A DNA stretch of 64,000 nt from Castellaniella sp036379515 (GTDB lineage Bacteria > Pseudomonadota > Gammaproteobacteria > Burkholderiales > Burkholderiaceae_B): positions 1 to 64,000 of the forward strand of contig NZ_DASVGN010000027.1 in assembly GCF_036379515.1 (NCBI RefSeq), read 5' to 3'. Below, piece after piece: positions 51,836 through 60,309 of this stretch. The notes under the pieces were generated by a model that saw only the letters and a list, made by a program, of their open reading frames with translations, had not been told where the DNA came from and did not search any database. The position numbers were made by a program, and so were the translations under genes. Numbering within the stretch: the stretch's first letter is position 1; each line of letters opens with the position of its first letter.

Positions 51836-53067
51836 GACGCGGCTTCCGGCAGGGTGAGCGTCATCAGCCAGGCGTCTTCGCGCTTGCCCTGGCCCGCCGG
51901 GTAATAGCCTCGGCGCAAACCCACTTGGTGAAATTCGTGCTGGTGATAGAAGGCAATGGCCTGCGCATTGCTTTGACGCACTTCAAGCGTCAGGGCCGGC
52001 AGGCCCTGTTGACGGCAATGCTCAATGCAGTGCTTCAGCAATACGGCACCCACCCCCTGGCGCTGCGCATCGGGTCGCACCCCAATCACCAGCAAATGTG
52101 CCATGTCGGGTGTATCCAGCACCAGCGCAAAGCCTTGCATGCCCCCCATGCGACGTACTACCCAGCCACGTTGCCCACTGGCCAGGCCATCGGCAAAATT
52201 TTGACGCGTCCAGGGAAAAGCCTGAACCTGTCGCTCGATGGACGCGACCTCGTCCAGATCCGTGAGCGACATCTCATGCACCGTGCGCGATTGCGCATCG
52301 ACTGCCGGATTCCCGCCCAGGCCCGTAGACCGTTCAACCGTGGTGTAGGCCACCTTGTCGCGCACGTACGCCGGTGCGGCATACTGCGCATCCAGCCCCT
52401 GCCCCGCCTGCCACGCGCGCGCCGCCAGTCGGGCAATGACGCTGGCCTGGGCCGATGCCTCTGCGGTCGGCGGCAGGACGCCGCCCAGCGCCTGGAGTGC
52501 GTCGGCCAGCCCCTCGAAGCGCAGGACCGCATCACCGTGTACCTGCCAGCCTCCACCTGCCTGCATACCCCAGCCTGCAGACTCTTGCGCGACCCAGCGG
52601 ACAACATCGGCGCGCGCCAGCAAGGCGGGCGCCTGAAGCGTGATCCAATCGTCGTCGGTGGCCCGATACACCGCCGCATAGACCTCGTTCATGCGAGCAT
52701 CCTGCAGCACCACATGAATACCGGCAGCGTGCATCCCGGCCGCTTGCACCGCAACGGCACATAAAGAGTCGACAGGCACTACCGGGATTCCCAGCGCCAC
52801 GGCCGTTCCCTGGGCAACGCCGCAAGCCACCCGCAGGCCGGTGAACCCTCCCGGCCCCTGGCCAAAGGCCACCGCAGTGAGATTGTTCGCCGCCAGACCG
52901 GCATCGTCCAGCAGCTCCTGCGCCATGGGCAGGATGTGCTCGGCATGCTCGCTTTGCCCCGAATGCTGGGCAGCACGCAGGCGCAGATGTTCCCCAACAC
53001 GGCTGAGCAGCGCCACGCTGCACAAAGTGCTTGATGATTCGAATGCAAGAATGTGAAAATCGTCCAT
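51832..53067 (-). CDS. TsaB-RimI fusion protein
   Basis: A 411-residue two-domain protein. Residues ~1-245 are TsaB (FESSSTLCSVAL, GQGPGGFTGLRV, SLCAVAVQA), the scaffold of the TsaBDE complex making N6-threonylcarbamoyl-adenosine in tRNA. Residues ~265-411 are a RimI-type GNAT N-acetyltransferase (HLLVIGVRPDAQRQGVGAVLL, NAQAIAFYHQHEFHQVGLRRGYY). The genes are separate but adjacent in most bacteria; here one uninterrupted frame covers both, joined by a ~20-residue linker. Confidence 0.93.
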   Translation of the reverse strand: MDDFHILAFESSSTLCSVALLSRVGEHLRLRAAQHSGQSEHAEHILPMAQELLDDAGLAANNLTAVAFGQGPGGFTGLRVACGVAQGTAVALGIPVVPVDSLCAVAVQAAGMHAAGIHVVLQDARMNEVYAAVYRATDDDWITLQAPALLARADVVRWVAQESAGWGMQAGGGWQVHGDAVLRFEGLADALQALGGVLPPTAEASAQASVIARLAARAWQAGQGLDAQYAAPAYVRDKVAYTTVERSTGLGGNPAVDAQSRTVHEMSLTDLDEVASIERQVQAFPWTRQNFADGLASGQRGWVVRRMGGMQGFALVLDTPDMAHLLVIGVRPDAQRQGVGAVLLKHCIEHCRQQGLPALTLEVRQSNAQAIAFYHQHEFHQVGLRRGYYPAGQGKREDAWLMTLTLPEAAS

Positions 53068-53210
53068 GGCAGGAACATTTTAACCATGCAGGTACAGTGC
53101 GCAGAGAGGGCCATGACGGAACCATCTCGCGCCAGATTCATCCAATGTTTTTATGTAATTTCTTGTGATAAGCACTAGTACCCTCCCCTCGTCCCTGTTA
53201 CATTTTCCGC

Positions 53211-53945
53211 ATGAATACTCAAAACCAGACTCTCACCCGCAAAATTCTGATCGTCGACGACGATCCCAGGCTGCGTGATCTCTTACGCCGGTACCTGACA
53301 GAACAGGGTTTCAACGTGTACGTCGCCGAAGACGCCAAAGAAATGGCAAAGCTCTGGCAACGCGAACACTTTGACCTGCTGGTGCTCGACCTGATGCTGC
53401 CCGGCGAAGACGGCCTCTCCATCTGCCGCCGCCTACGGGGCAACCACGACAACACCCCCATCATCATGCTCACCGCCAAGGCCGAAGAAATCGACCGCAT
53501 CGTGGGCCTGGAAATGGGTGCCGACGACTACCTGACCAAACCGTTCAACCCGCGCGAACTGCTGGCGCGGGTCAACGCCATCCTGCGTCGTCGCGGCGCC
53601 GACGAACACCCCGGGGCCCCCAGCCAGGAAAACGAATCCATCGAATTCGGCCCGTACGTGCTGAACCTGTCGACCCGCACGCTCACGCGCAACAGCGAAT
53701 CGGTACCCATCACCACGGGCGAATTCTCCGTCCTGAAAGTCTTCGCCCGCCATCCCAAGGTGCCGTTGTCACGCGACAAACTCATGGAACTTGCCCGGGG
53801 GCGCGAATACGAAGCCTTTGACCGCAGCCTCGATGTCCAGATCTCGCGGTTGCGTAAACTCATCGAACCCAATCCTTCCAAGCCTGTCTTCATCCAGACG
53901 GTCTGGGGCCTGGGCTACGTTTTTGTCCCCGACGGCGGACAATAA
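53211..53945 (+). CDS. ompR: OmpR-family response regulator
   Basis: A 244-residue regulator. The receiver domain (about 10-130) has acidic pocket VDDDP, phosphorylated Asp60 (LLVLDLMLPGEDG) and switch residues in MLTAKAEE and YLTKPF. A winged-helix DNA-binding domain follows (about 145-240; KVPLSRDKLME, SLDVQISRLRKLIE, IQTVWGLGYVFVP). Its closeness to E. coli OmpR and the EnvZ-like partner 44 bp downstream support an osmotic or porin role, which is inferred. Confidence 0.93.
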   Translation: MNTQNQTLTRKILIVDDDPRLRDLLRRYLTEQGFNVYVAEDAKEMAKLWQREHFDLLVLDLMLPGEDGLSICRRLRGNHDNTPIIMLTAKAEEIDRIVGLEMGADDYLTKPFNPRELLARVNAILRRRGADEHPGAPSQENESIEFGPYVLNLSTRTLTRNSESVPITTGEFSVLKVFARHPKVPLSRDKLMELARGREYEAFDRSLDVQISRLRKLIEPNPSKPVFIQTVWGLGYVFVPDGGQ

Positions 53946-53989
53946 CCCTCTCTAGACAACTCGCCTGGGCATCCAGGCGGGTGGTTTCC

Positions 53990-55387
53990 ATGACGCCTAC
54001 CAAACGATCGGGGCGCAACCTCTTCCCCAGGCTGCGACTCGGCCTGTTCAGTCGGTCGTTCCTGCTGATCGGCTTCCTGATGCTGGTCAGCCTGGGCGCC
54101 TGGCTGCAGATCGCGTTCAATATCGAAGAAGGCCCGCGTGCCTCGCAGATGGCCCAACGCGTCGCCTCGACGGTGAGCATCACCCGCTCGGCACTGGTGT
54201 ATGCGCCGCCACAGGTCCGACCGGCACTGCTGCTGGATCTGGCCACCAAAGAAAGCCTGCGCGTCCAGCCACGCGCCACGACCGATGTCATGGAACCGCT
54301 GCCGGATACGGCGTACTGGGATCACGTCTCTGCAGAGATCCGCAACCAGCTCGGCAAACAGACCGTCATGATGTGGTCCGTGAACCAGGTACCAGGCATC
54401 TGGATCAGTTTTCACATCGACAACGATCAATATTGGCTCGTGTTCGATCGCGACCAATTGCGCCTGACCACCGGCCGCGAGTGGCTGGGATGGATCAGCG
54501 CGACGCTGCTGCTGGCACTGCTGGGTGCGGCCATCAGCGTACGCTTCATCAACCAGCCACTGGCCCGTCTCGCCAAAGTCACGCAGCAACTGGCACGCGG
54601 CGAGACGCCCACCCCGCTTTCTGAAAAAGGCCCTACCGAGATTCGCGACCTGAACACTGCATTCAACCGCATGGCGCGCGATCTGCGCCAGAATGAGGCG
54701 GACCGCGAACTCATGCTGGCGGGAATCTCGCACGATCTGCGCACGCCGCTCGCGCGCATGCGGCTCGAGATCGAGATGAGCCACATGACGGACGAAGCCC
54801 GGCAGGCCATCGACGAAGACCTGGCTCAAATCAATCACAGTATTGGTCAGCTCATGGAATACGCACGACCCGCCGGACAGGTTCCCGAAGCCGGCATCGA
54901 CGTCTCGCGCGTGCTGCAAGACCTGTTCGAACGCGAGCGCAGTCATACCGAATCCCTGGGAGGCGAGCTCAAGTCGGACATTGCCACAGGCTTGCAGGCC
55001 CGCATCAGCGCCAACGATCTCAAGCGCATTGTCAGCAATCTGATCGAAAACGCCCGTCGCTATGGCCGCAGCCCCAGCGATGATAGAGCCCACATCTCGC
55101 TATCCGCCTATCAGGTGGGCAACCTGCTGCGCATCGACGTCCAGGATCGAGGCGTGGGCATTCCTCATGGCGATATCCAGCGGCTGCTGCGCCCTTTCGC
55201 GCGTGGCGAGACGGCGCGTACCGGGGTGAGCGGGGCTGGGCTGGGGTTGGCCATCGTCGAGCGCCTGCTGGGTCAGGTGGGTGGCAAGTTCGAACTCATC
55301 TCCACCCCGTCGCAAGGCCTGGTGGCCCGCATCGAGATCCCGAAGATCAAGGCACGTGCGGCAGACCGTCCTGCCGCCACGACATGA
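53990..55387 (+). CDS. envZ: EnvZ-type sensor histidine kinase
   Basis: About 465 residues. Two membrane helices (about 20-43 and 164-185) flank a ~120-residue periplasmic domain; then HAMP (about 185-235), the dimerisation helix with phospho-accepting His248 (ISHDLRTPLARMR), and an ATP-binding domain (N-box NLIENARRYG, GVGIPHGD, GAGLGLAIV). ATG at 53990 or GTG at 53981 could start it. Cognate kinase of the regulator upstream. Confidence 0.92.
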   Translation: MTPTKRSGRNLFPRLRLGLFSRSFLLIGFLMLVSLGAWLQIAFNIEEGPRASQMAQRVASTVSITRSALVYAPPQVRPALLLDLATKESLRVQPRATTDVMEPLPDTAYWDHVSAEIRNQLGKQTVMMWSVNQVPGIWISFHIDNDQYWLVFDRDQLRLTTGREWLGWISATLLLALLGAAISVRFINQPLARLAKVTQQLARGETPTPLSEKGPTEIRDLNTAFNRMARDLRQNEADRELMLAGISHDLRTPLARMRLEIEMSHMTDEARQAIDEDLAQINHSIGQLMEYARPAGQVPEAGIDVSRVLQDLFERERSHTESLGGELKSDIATGLQARISANDLKRIVSNLIENARRYGRSPSDDRAHISLSAYQVGNLLRIDVQDRGVGIPHGDIQRLLRPFARGETARTGVSGAGLGLAIVERLLGQVGGKFELISTPSQGLVARIEIPKIKARAADRPAATT

Positions 55388-55419
55388 AGACGGTGCGCCT
55401 GGTGGCGTAGAATGGGGTG

Positions 55420-55438
55420 GTGGGCCCGGTTGGCCCAC
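55420..55438 (+). promoter_or_regulatory. Leader hairpin of the peroxiredoxin gene
   Basis: GTGGGCC-CGGTT-GGCCCAC, perfect 7-bp stem, ends 17 bases before the ATG and just ahead of the AAGGAG ribosome-binding site. A TAGAAT at 55408-55413 could be a -10 element, but the matching -35 is weak. Confidence 0.4.
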
Positions 55439-55455
55439 GTCACCAAGGAGCCCCG

Positions 55456-56004
55456 ATGAAGACCATAGGCGACAAGCTCGAGGCCTTCCGCGTCACCGGC
55501 GTCAAGCCGGGATTCAACGAGCACGAGGAAAACGGCGTCTCAGCCTTCGAAGACATTACAGAATCGTCCTTCCCCGGCAAATGGAAGGTGATCTACTTTT
55601 ATCCAAAAGATTTTTCACGCATCTGCCCGACCGAAATCGTGGGATTCAATTCGCTGGTGGGTGAATTCGAAGAGCGCGACACCGTCCTCATGGGTGGATC
55701 GACCGACAACGAATACGTCAAACTCGCCTGGCGGCGCGACGACCCTCAACTGAGCCGGCTGAATCACTACCAGTTCAGCGATATCGCGGGTGCCTTGATC
55801 GACCAACTGGGTGTACGCGAACGCGCCACAGGCGTGGCCCTGCGCGCTACCTTCATCGTCGATCCCGACAACATCATCCAGCACGTGTCGGTCAACACCC
55901 TGAAGATCGGCCGCAGCCCGCACGAGACGCTGCGCATCCTCGATGGCCTGCTCACGGACGCACCGTGCGTCTGCAACCGCCCACTGGGCGGCGACACACT
56001 CTGA
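55456..56004 (+). CDS. AhpC-type peroxiredoxin with C-terminal CxC
   Basis: A 182-residue thiol peroxidase. The peroxidatic Cys57 is in FYPKDFSRICPTE (Ser at the usual Thr position of PxxxTxxC). The C terminus ends with Cys171-Val-Cys173 (APCVCNRPLGG), the arrangement known from the mycobacterial AhpC that works with AhpD, instead of the VCP motif of AhpF-dependent AhpC. No ahpD or ahpF gene lies in the window. ATG at 55456 has AAGGAG upstream. Confidence 0.9.
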   Translation: MKTIGDKLEAFRVTGVKPGFNEHEENGVSAFEDITESSFPGKWKVIYFYPKDFSRICPTEIVGFNSLVGEFEERDTVLMGGSTDNEYVKLAWRRDDPQLSRLNHYQFSDIAGALIDQLGVRERATGVALRATFIVDPDNIIQHVSVNTLKIGRSPHETLRILDGLLTDAPCVCNRPLGGDTL

Positions 56005-56105
56005 TCGGCCCGACCGGGGCACCCGCCATACCGCACGGTCAACGAGTGGTTGCCACCCGCTGCACAGTGTTCCGCCAGCGCCCCTCGCGAGCCATCCGGG
56101 GCCGG

Positions 56106-56576
56106 TCAGGCGTGCGTGCGATCATTCCGGACCCACTTCAGGACATGCGTTGCCACAGCGATCAGGCGATCGTCCTGGTTGTGTACCTGAATGTCGGCGG
56201 TGGAACGGGATCGCGCAGGATCGATCGCCGTCACCCGATAATCCACGGTGACGGTATCCCCGATCAGCGCAGCCCCCAGGAACCTGACATGATCGTACCC
56301 CAGCGAGACGGGGACCTCGGTGTCGCTCTCGAGTGCACACCGGGCGACGACCATACTCGAGGCGGTCGACATGAACCCCATGATCAGCACGCCATGCACG
56401 ATGCGCTGTCCATAGAATGAATCTTTCATGTATTGCTGATTGGTGTGCACCGGAGCGAGATCGCCCGTGATGCCAGCAAACAGATAGACGTCGCTTTCGG
56501 CAACGGTCTTCGAGAAACGGACGCAATCGCCCACTTTCAAATAGAACGGCGGGTCCACATCCAGCGGCTCAGTCAT
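56106..56576 (-). CDS. MaoC-like (R)-specific hydratase
   Basis: A 156-residue hot-dog-fold protein. The hydratase-2 motif is visible as FAGITGDLAPVHTNQQYMKDSFYGQRIVHG, split as Asp in TGDLAPVH and His in VH-x-N (about 38-45). It would add water to a 2-enoyl-CoA. Last gene of the seven-gene ABC/CoA operon, 16 bp after the ATPase. The substrate is presumably an intermediate of the same pathway (inference). Confidence 0.85.
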   Translation of the reverse strand: MTEPLDVDPPFYLKVGDCVRFSKTVAESDVYLFAGITGDLAPVHTNQQYMKDSFYGQRIVHGVLIMGFMSTASSMVVARCALESDTEVPVSLGYDHVRFLGAALIGDTVTVDYRVTAIDPARSRSTADIQVHNQDDRLIAVATHVLKWVRNDRTHA

Positions 56577-56592
56577 GGAGTACCTTCTTGTG

Positions 56593-57324
56593 TCATTTCA
56601 CATTGCGGCTGGTAAACGCCCTGAATTCTGGTGTCTGCGGATGAGCGAACATCGCCTCGGGTTCACCGGTTTCCCAGATCCTGCCCTCATTCATGAAGAC
56701 AATCATGTTGGCCACTCGGCGCGCAAAATTCATCTCATGGGTGACCAGCAGCATGGTCATGCCGTCGCGAGCCAGTTGCTCAATGACGGCCAGCACTTCT
56801 TCTGTGAGTTCGGGGTCCAGCGCAGAAGTGACTTCGTCGAAAAGCATCACCCGGGGTTCCATGGCCAGCGCGCGGGCAATGGCCACCCGCTGCTGTTGGC
56901 CCCCTGACAGCTTGTCGGGATAGGCATCAATCTTGTCCAGCAGGCCAATCCGATCCAGTACCTGTTCCGCCAATTGGCGATTTTTCGTCTTGTCCAGGCT
57001 CTTGACCAGATTGGGCGCCAGCATGATGTTTTCCGCCACCGACAGGTGCGGAAACAGGTTGTAGCTCTGGAAGACGATGCCGACGTCCTGACGCAAGGCG
57101 CGCAGGCGCTTGGGCTCGTAGTCCATCGTGTGGCCGGAGATCTCGATGCGACCGCTGTCGATGATCTCCAGGCCATTGAGACACCGAAGCAGCGTACTCT
57201 TGCCAGAACCGCTGCGCCCGAGCAGCGCCACCACCTGGCCGGTCTCCACGTTCAGGGAAACGCCCTTCAGGACCTCATTATCGTCAAACCTTTTGTGGAC
57301 GTTCTCAACCGTCACGATAGACAC
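56593..57324 (-). CDS. Polar amino acid-type ABC transporter ATP-binding protein
   Basis: A 243- to 244-residue ATPase of the GlnQ/HisP class. Walker A GRSGSGKST, Q-loop FQSYNLFPHL, signature LSGGQQQRVAIARAL, Walker B VMLFDEVTSALDPE and the switch His in VTHEMNFA are all present. Start GTG at 57324 (MSIVTVENVHKRF) with GAGGAG seven bases upstream; it overlaps the upstream permease by 20 bp. Confidence 0.93.
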   Translation of the reverse strand: MSIVTVENVHKRFDDNEVLKGVSLNVETGQVVALLGRSGSGKSTLLRCLNGLEIIDSGRIEISGHTMDYEPKRLRALRQDVGIVFQSYNLFPHLSVAENIMLAPNLVKSLDKTKNRQLAEQVLDRIGLLDKIDAYPDKLSGGQQQRVAIARALAMEPRVMLFDEVTSALDPELTEEVLAVIEQLARDGMTMLLVTHEMNFARRVANMIVFMNEGRIWETGEPEAMFAHPQTPEFRAFTSRNVK

Positions 57325-57961
57325 GGAATTTCTCCTCGAGATGCCGACTGGCACGCGACATTGGATAGCAGATGGCCAGGTAGATCAGCGCTGCGGTGAT
57401 AAACACCCGGAACGGCTCAAACGTGATGTTGTTCATCAGTTGGGCCGCGCGCGTGAGTTCGATCACACTCACGATCGATACGATGGAAGTGTTCTTGACC
57501 AACTGCACCAGGAAACCGACCGTAGGGGGCAACGCGATCTTCACGGACTGCGGCAAAATGACATAGCGATACTGCTGCACGCGGGTCAGCGCCAGCGAGG
57601 CCGACGCCTCCCATTGCTGGCGATGCACCGACTGAATGGCACCGCGCCAGATGTCTCCCAGGTAAGCACTGGTGTAGATGGAAAGCGCCACGGATGCCGC
57701 CACGATCGGTGGCAGATCGAAGCCCGCCTGAGCCAGCCCGTAATACGACAGGAACAGCACCATCAAAACCGGGATGCCCTGGATGATGCCGATGTAGGCC
57801 CGCGCGCATTCCCGAGCCACGAAGTTCGAAGAAACCCGGGCGATCGAAACCAGCAGTGCGAGCACCCCACCCAGCAGCGCCGCGGCAATCGTGAGCACAA
57901 CCGTCCAGCCCGCTGACTCAAGCAGAAACAGAAACTCCTGCCATCCGAAGGGTCGTATCAT
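57305..57961 (-). CDS. Polar amino acid-type ABC transporter permease
   Basis: A 218-residue HisM/GlnP-type inner-membrane permease with about five helices; YIGIIQGIPVLMVLFLSYYG and the EAA loop WEASASLALTRVQQYRYVILPQS are diagnostic. It overlaps both neighbours (4 bp with the other permease, 20 bp with the ATPase). Confidence 0.93.
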   Translation of the reverse strand: MIRPFGWQEFLFLLESAGWTVVLTIAAALLGGVLALLVSIARVSSNFVARECARAYIGIIQGIPVLMVLFLSYYGLAQAGFDLPPIVAASVALSIYTSAYLGDIWRGAIQSVHRQQWEASASLALTRVQQYRYVILPQSVKIALPPTVGFLVQLVKNTSIVSIVSVIELTRAAQLMNNITFEPFRVFITAALIYLAICYPMSRASRHLEEKFRVYRDG

Positions 57962-58674
57962 GGCCGGACTCCTGTTCCTGCCCCGCGGGGGCCGGAGGAC
58001 TTGCGACGTGGAGCACGCTGAGCAAAAAGAAAATGCCCCACACCAGTCAGGACTACCTTCAAGATCAGTGCCAGTGCCAAATACATCAGTGAAGCCACGA
58101 TGTAGACCTCGAAGCTCCGGAAAGTCTGCGACTGCACCACAGCCGCCTCGCCGCTGAGCTCTTGAACCGAGATGAACGAGCAGACGCTGGAGGCGAGCAT
58201 GGTCAGGATGAATTGGCTTACCAGTGAGGGCCAGACGTTCGCGACGGCAGGCTTGAGCATGACGTGTACGAACACCTGCCAGCGCGTGAGAGACAGCGAC
58301 AGACCCGCTTCGATCTGCGAACGGTGGACGGACTCTACGCCAGCGCGAAAAATCTCGGCGCTGTAAGCCCCCAGATTGATGGTAAGCGCCAGCAAACCTG
58401 CAACGTCGGCAGGGATCAGGATTCCCAATACGGGAAGCCCGAAGAAAAGGATATAGAGCTGGACCAGAAAGGGTGTGTTGCGGATCGTCTCGACGTAGAG
58501 ATCCGCAACCGCACGAAATCTCTTGTGCACCAAACTGCGTGCCGTGGCAACCGCCAGCCCCAGGAGGCCACCCAGGAAAATGGCTGCAAATGACAGCTTG
58601 ATGGTCAGCCAGAAAGCCTGGATCAGTGCAGGAGACTGATCCAGGACCGGAGCAAATTGCAGTTCAAACGCCAT
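57958..58674 (-). CDS. Polar amino acid-type ABC transporter permease
   Basis: A 238-residue second permease: VETIRNTPFLVQLYILFFGLP and the EAA loop IEAGLSLSLTRWQVFVHVMLKPA. Heterodimer partner of the permease downstream. The last ~20 residues are a basic Gly/Arg/Pro tail. It lies 27 bp after the binding-protein gene. Confidence 0.93.
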   Translation of the reverse strand: MAFELQFAPVLDQSPALIQAFWLTIKLSFAAIFLGGLLGLAVATARSLVHKRFRAVADLYVETIRNTPFLVQLYILFFGLPVLGILIPADVAGLLALTINLGAYSAEIFRAGVESVHRSQIEAGLSLSLTRWQVFVHVMLKPAVANVWPSLVSQFILTMLASSVCSFISVQELSGEAAVVQSQTFRSFEVYIVASLMYLALALILKVVLTGVGHFLFAQRAPRRKSSGPRGAGTGVRP

Positions 58675-58701
58675 GTAGGTATCTAAGGACGATGAAAGGA
58701 A

Positions 58702-59499
58702 TCAGAATACCGGCATGTCTTTCGGCATCGGGTGGCCAGTCCACTTGATCGCCAGTGCGTCGAGCTCGCCATTACCCTTGATGTAGGCAAGAGTAGTGTT
58801 GAGCCATTGATGCAGCTCAAAAGCATCCTTGCGCACGGCAATCGACTGGAAGTCGTTGTGGAACGAGAATTCGACCTTGATGTCGGCGTTCGGCCTGGAT
58901 TTCAAAATCTCCTGATAAATGGTCTGAGGAATGGCAGCCGCCTGAACCTGCCCCGAAATAAGAGCCTGGGTGGCCGTGAGGTCATCATCGAAGCGTGACA
59001 GCTCGGTGCCCTTGGGTGCCGCCCTCATCAGGGAAGCCTCTTGAGGAGTCCCGCGAGCCACAGCGACTTTCTTGCCCACGAGATCGTTCATCGTTTTGAA
59101 TGTATCCGCCTTGTGCGCCACGATGACGAGCGGAAAGACGTTATAGGACATGGTGAACATGACCACCTTGGCCCTCGCAGGTGTCGCACCGAGAGTCGCA
59201 ATCATCATGTCGACTTTGCCCGCTTCAAGCGCAGGAATACGAGCCGCCGTCGTGTACGTCGTGATTTCTGCCGGCACACCCAGATAATGAGCAATCAGAT
59301 TCGCGAGATCCACGTCCAACCCCTGTGCCTTGCCATGTGAGTCGACAAAGCTGAAGGGCGGCGCGCCGCTGTTCACGCCGATCAGGACCTTGCCGCGATT
59401 GACAATGTCATTGATGGTCTGCGCATTGGACGCCGCACTCATGACCAGCATCATGCCAGCCAGAACCGCACCCAGGAAGGTGCCTTTCAGTAGTTTCAT
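58702..59499 (-). CDS. Polar amino acid-type ABC transporter binding protein
   Basis: A 265-residue periplasmic SBP_bac_3 protein. Start at ATG 59499 (MKLLKGTFLGAV) with GGAGGAG upstream; signal peptide ~1-27 ending SNAQ. VLIGVNSGAPPFSFVDSHGKAQGLDVDLANLIA is the ligand-binding start; an Arg in the AARIPALEAGKVDMMIATLGATPARA segment probably holds a carboxylate. The ligand is therefore expected to be an amino acid or related acid. Confidence 0.92.
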   Translation of the reverse strand: MKLLKGTFLGAVLAGMMLVMSAASNAQTINDIVNRGKVLIGVNSGAPPFSFVDSHGKAQGLDVDLANLIAHYLGVPAEITTYTTAARIPALEAGKVDMMIATLGATPARAKVVMFTMSYNVFPLVIVAHKADTFKTMNDLVGKKVAVARGTPQEASLMRAAPKGTELSRFDDDLTATQALISGQVQAAAIPQTIYQEILKSRPNADIKVEFSFHNDFQSIAVRKDAFELHQWLNTTLAYIKGNGELDALAIKWTGHPMPKDMPVF

Positions 59500-59526
59500 A
59501 TCTCCTCCAACATTGAAGTGAAGCAA

Positions 59527-60309
59527 CTACAACCGCGGGATCAACAGCCCCCCGTCTATATCGACCGCAATCCCGGTAGCAAATGGGATGCGGCCAGACA
59601 CCAGTGACGCTACCGCCACGCCAACGTCCGCGGGTTCACCCCAGCGCCGGACTGGCGAAATACCCTGCTCGATCTGAGCGCCATACTTCTCGCGGACTTC
59701 GGCCGTCATGTCGGTACGGATCAACCCGGGGCGGATCTCGTACACCGAGATCCCCGCTTGAGCGAGGCGCACCGCAAACAGCTTGGCCGTCATCGACAGG
59801 CCGCTCTTTGAAACGCAGTACTCGCCTTTTTCAGGCGAAACCAAGGCTGCGTTGGATGAAGAAACAATGACAATGGAACGCCCAGAGGCAGGACCACCGT
59901 CAGCGATCATGCGACGCGCGGCTTGCTGTGTGAGGAAGAAGGTCCCCCGCAGATTCACTGCAATGCTTTCGTCAAACCGTTCGGGAGTCACATCGAGCAA
60001 ATCACCGCGATTACGCACCTGAATGCCAGCGTTATTGACCAGGGCGTCCAGACGGCCGAACCGGCGGTAGGCCGCGTCAACCAGGGCAGCATGCCCCTGA
60101 AGATCGGAAATGTCCCCGGCATGCGGCTCAACCTTCGAACCCAGCTCCCGAAGCTCCACCAGCGTTCGAGCAAAAGCTTCATCCTCAACCCGGTCATTGA
60201 GCACCAGATCAAAGCCAGCTTGGGCCAGCTGATGACAGATGGATCGTCCGATTCCGCGACGGCCACCCGTCACGATGGCGACCCTGCGCATTGCACTCGA
60301 GTCAGCCAT
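59527..60309 (-). CDS. Short-chain dehydrogenase/reductase
   Basis: A 260-residue SDR. GGRRGIGR (about 15-22) binds NAD(P), NNAG follows near 92, and the catalytic Ser (VSSSNAAL), Tyr and Lys (EYCVSKSG) are present. It is annotated as 3-ketoacyl-ACP reductase-like in many relatives; in this operon it more likely oxidises a hydroxy-acid or hydroxyacyl intermediate. It overlaps the CoA-transferase by 8 bp. Confidence 0.88.
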   Translation of the reverse strand: MADSSAMRRVAIVTGGRRGIGRSICHQLAQAGFDLVLNDRVEDEAFARTLVELRELGSKVEPHAGDISDLQGHAALVDAAYRRFGRLDALVNNAGIQVRNRGDLLDVTPERFDESIAVNLRGTFFLTQQAARRMIADGGPASGRSIVIVSSSNAALVSPEKGEYCVSKSGLSMTAKLFAVRLAQAGISVYEIRPGLIRTDMTAEVREKYGAQIEQGISPVRRWGEPADVGVAVASLVSGRIPFATGIAVDIDGGLLIPRL

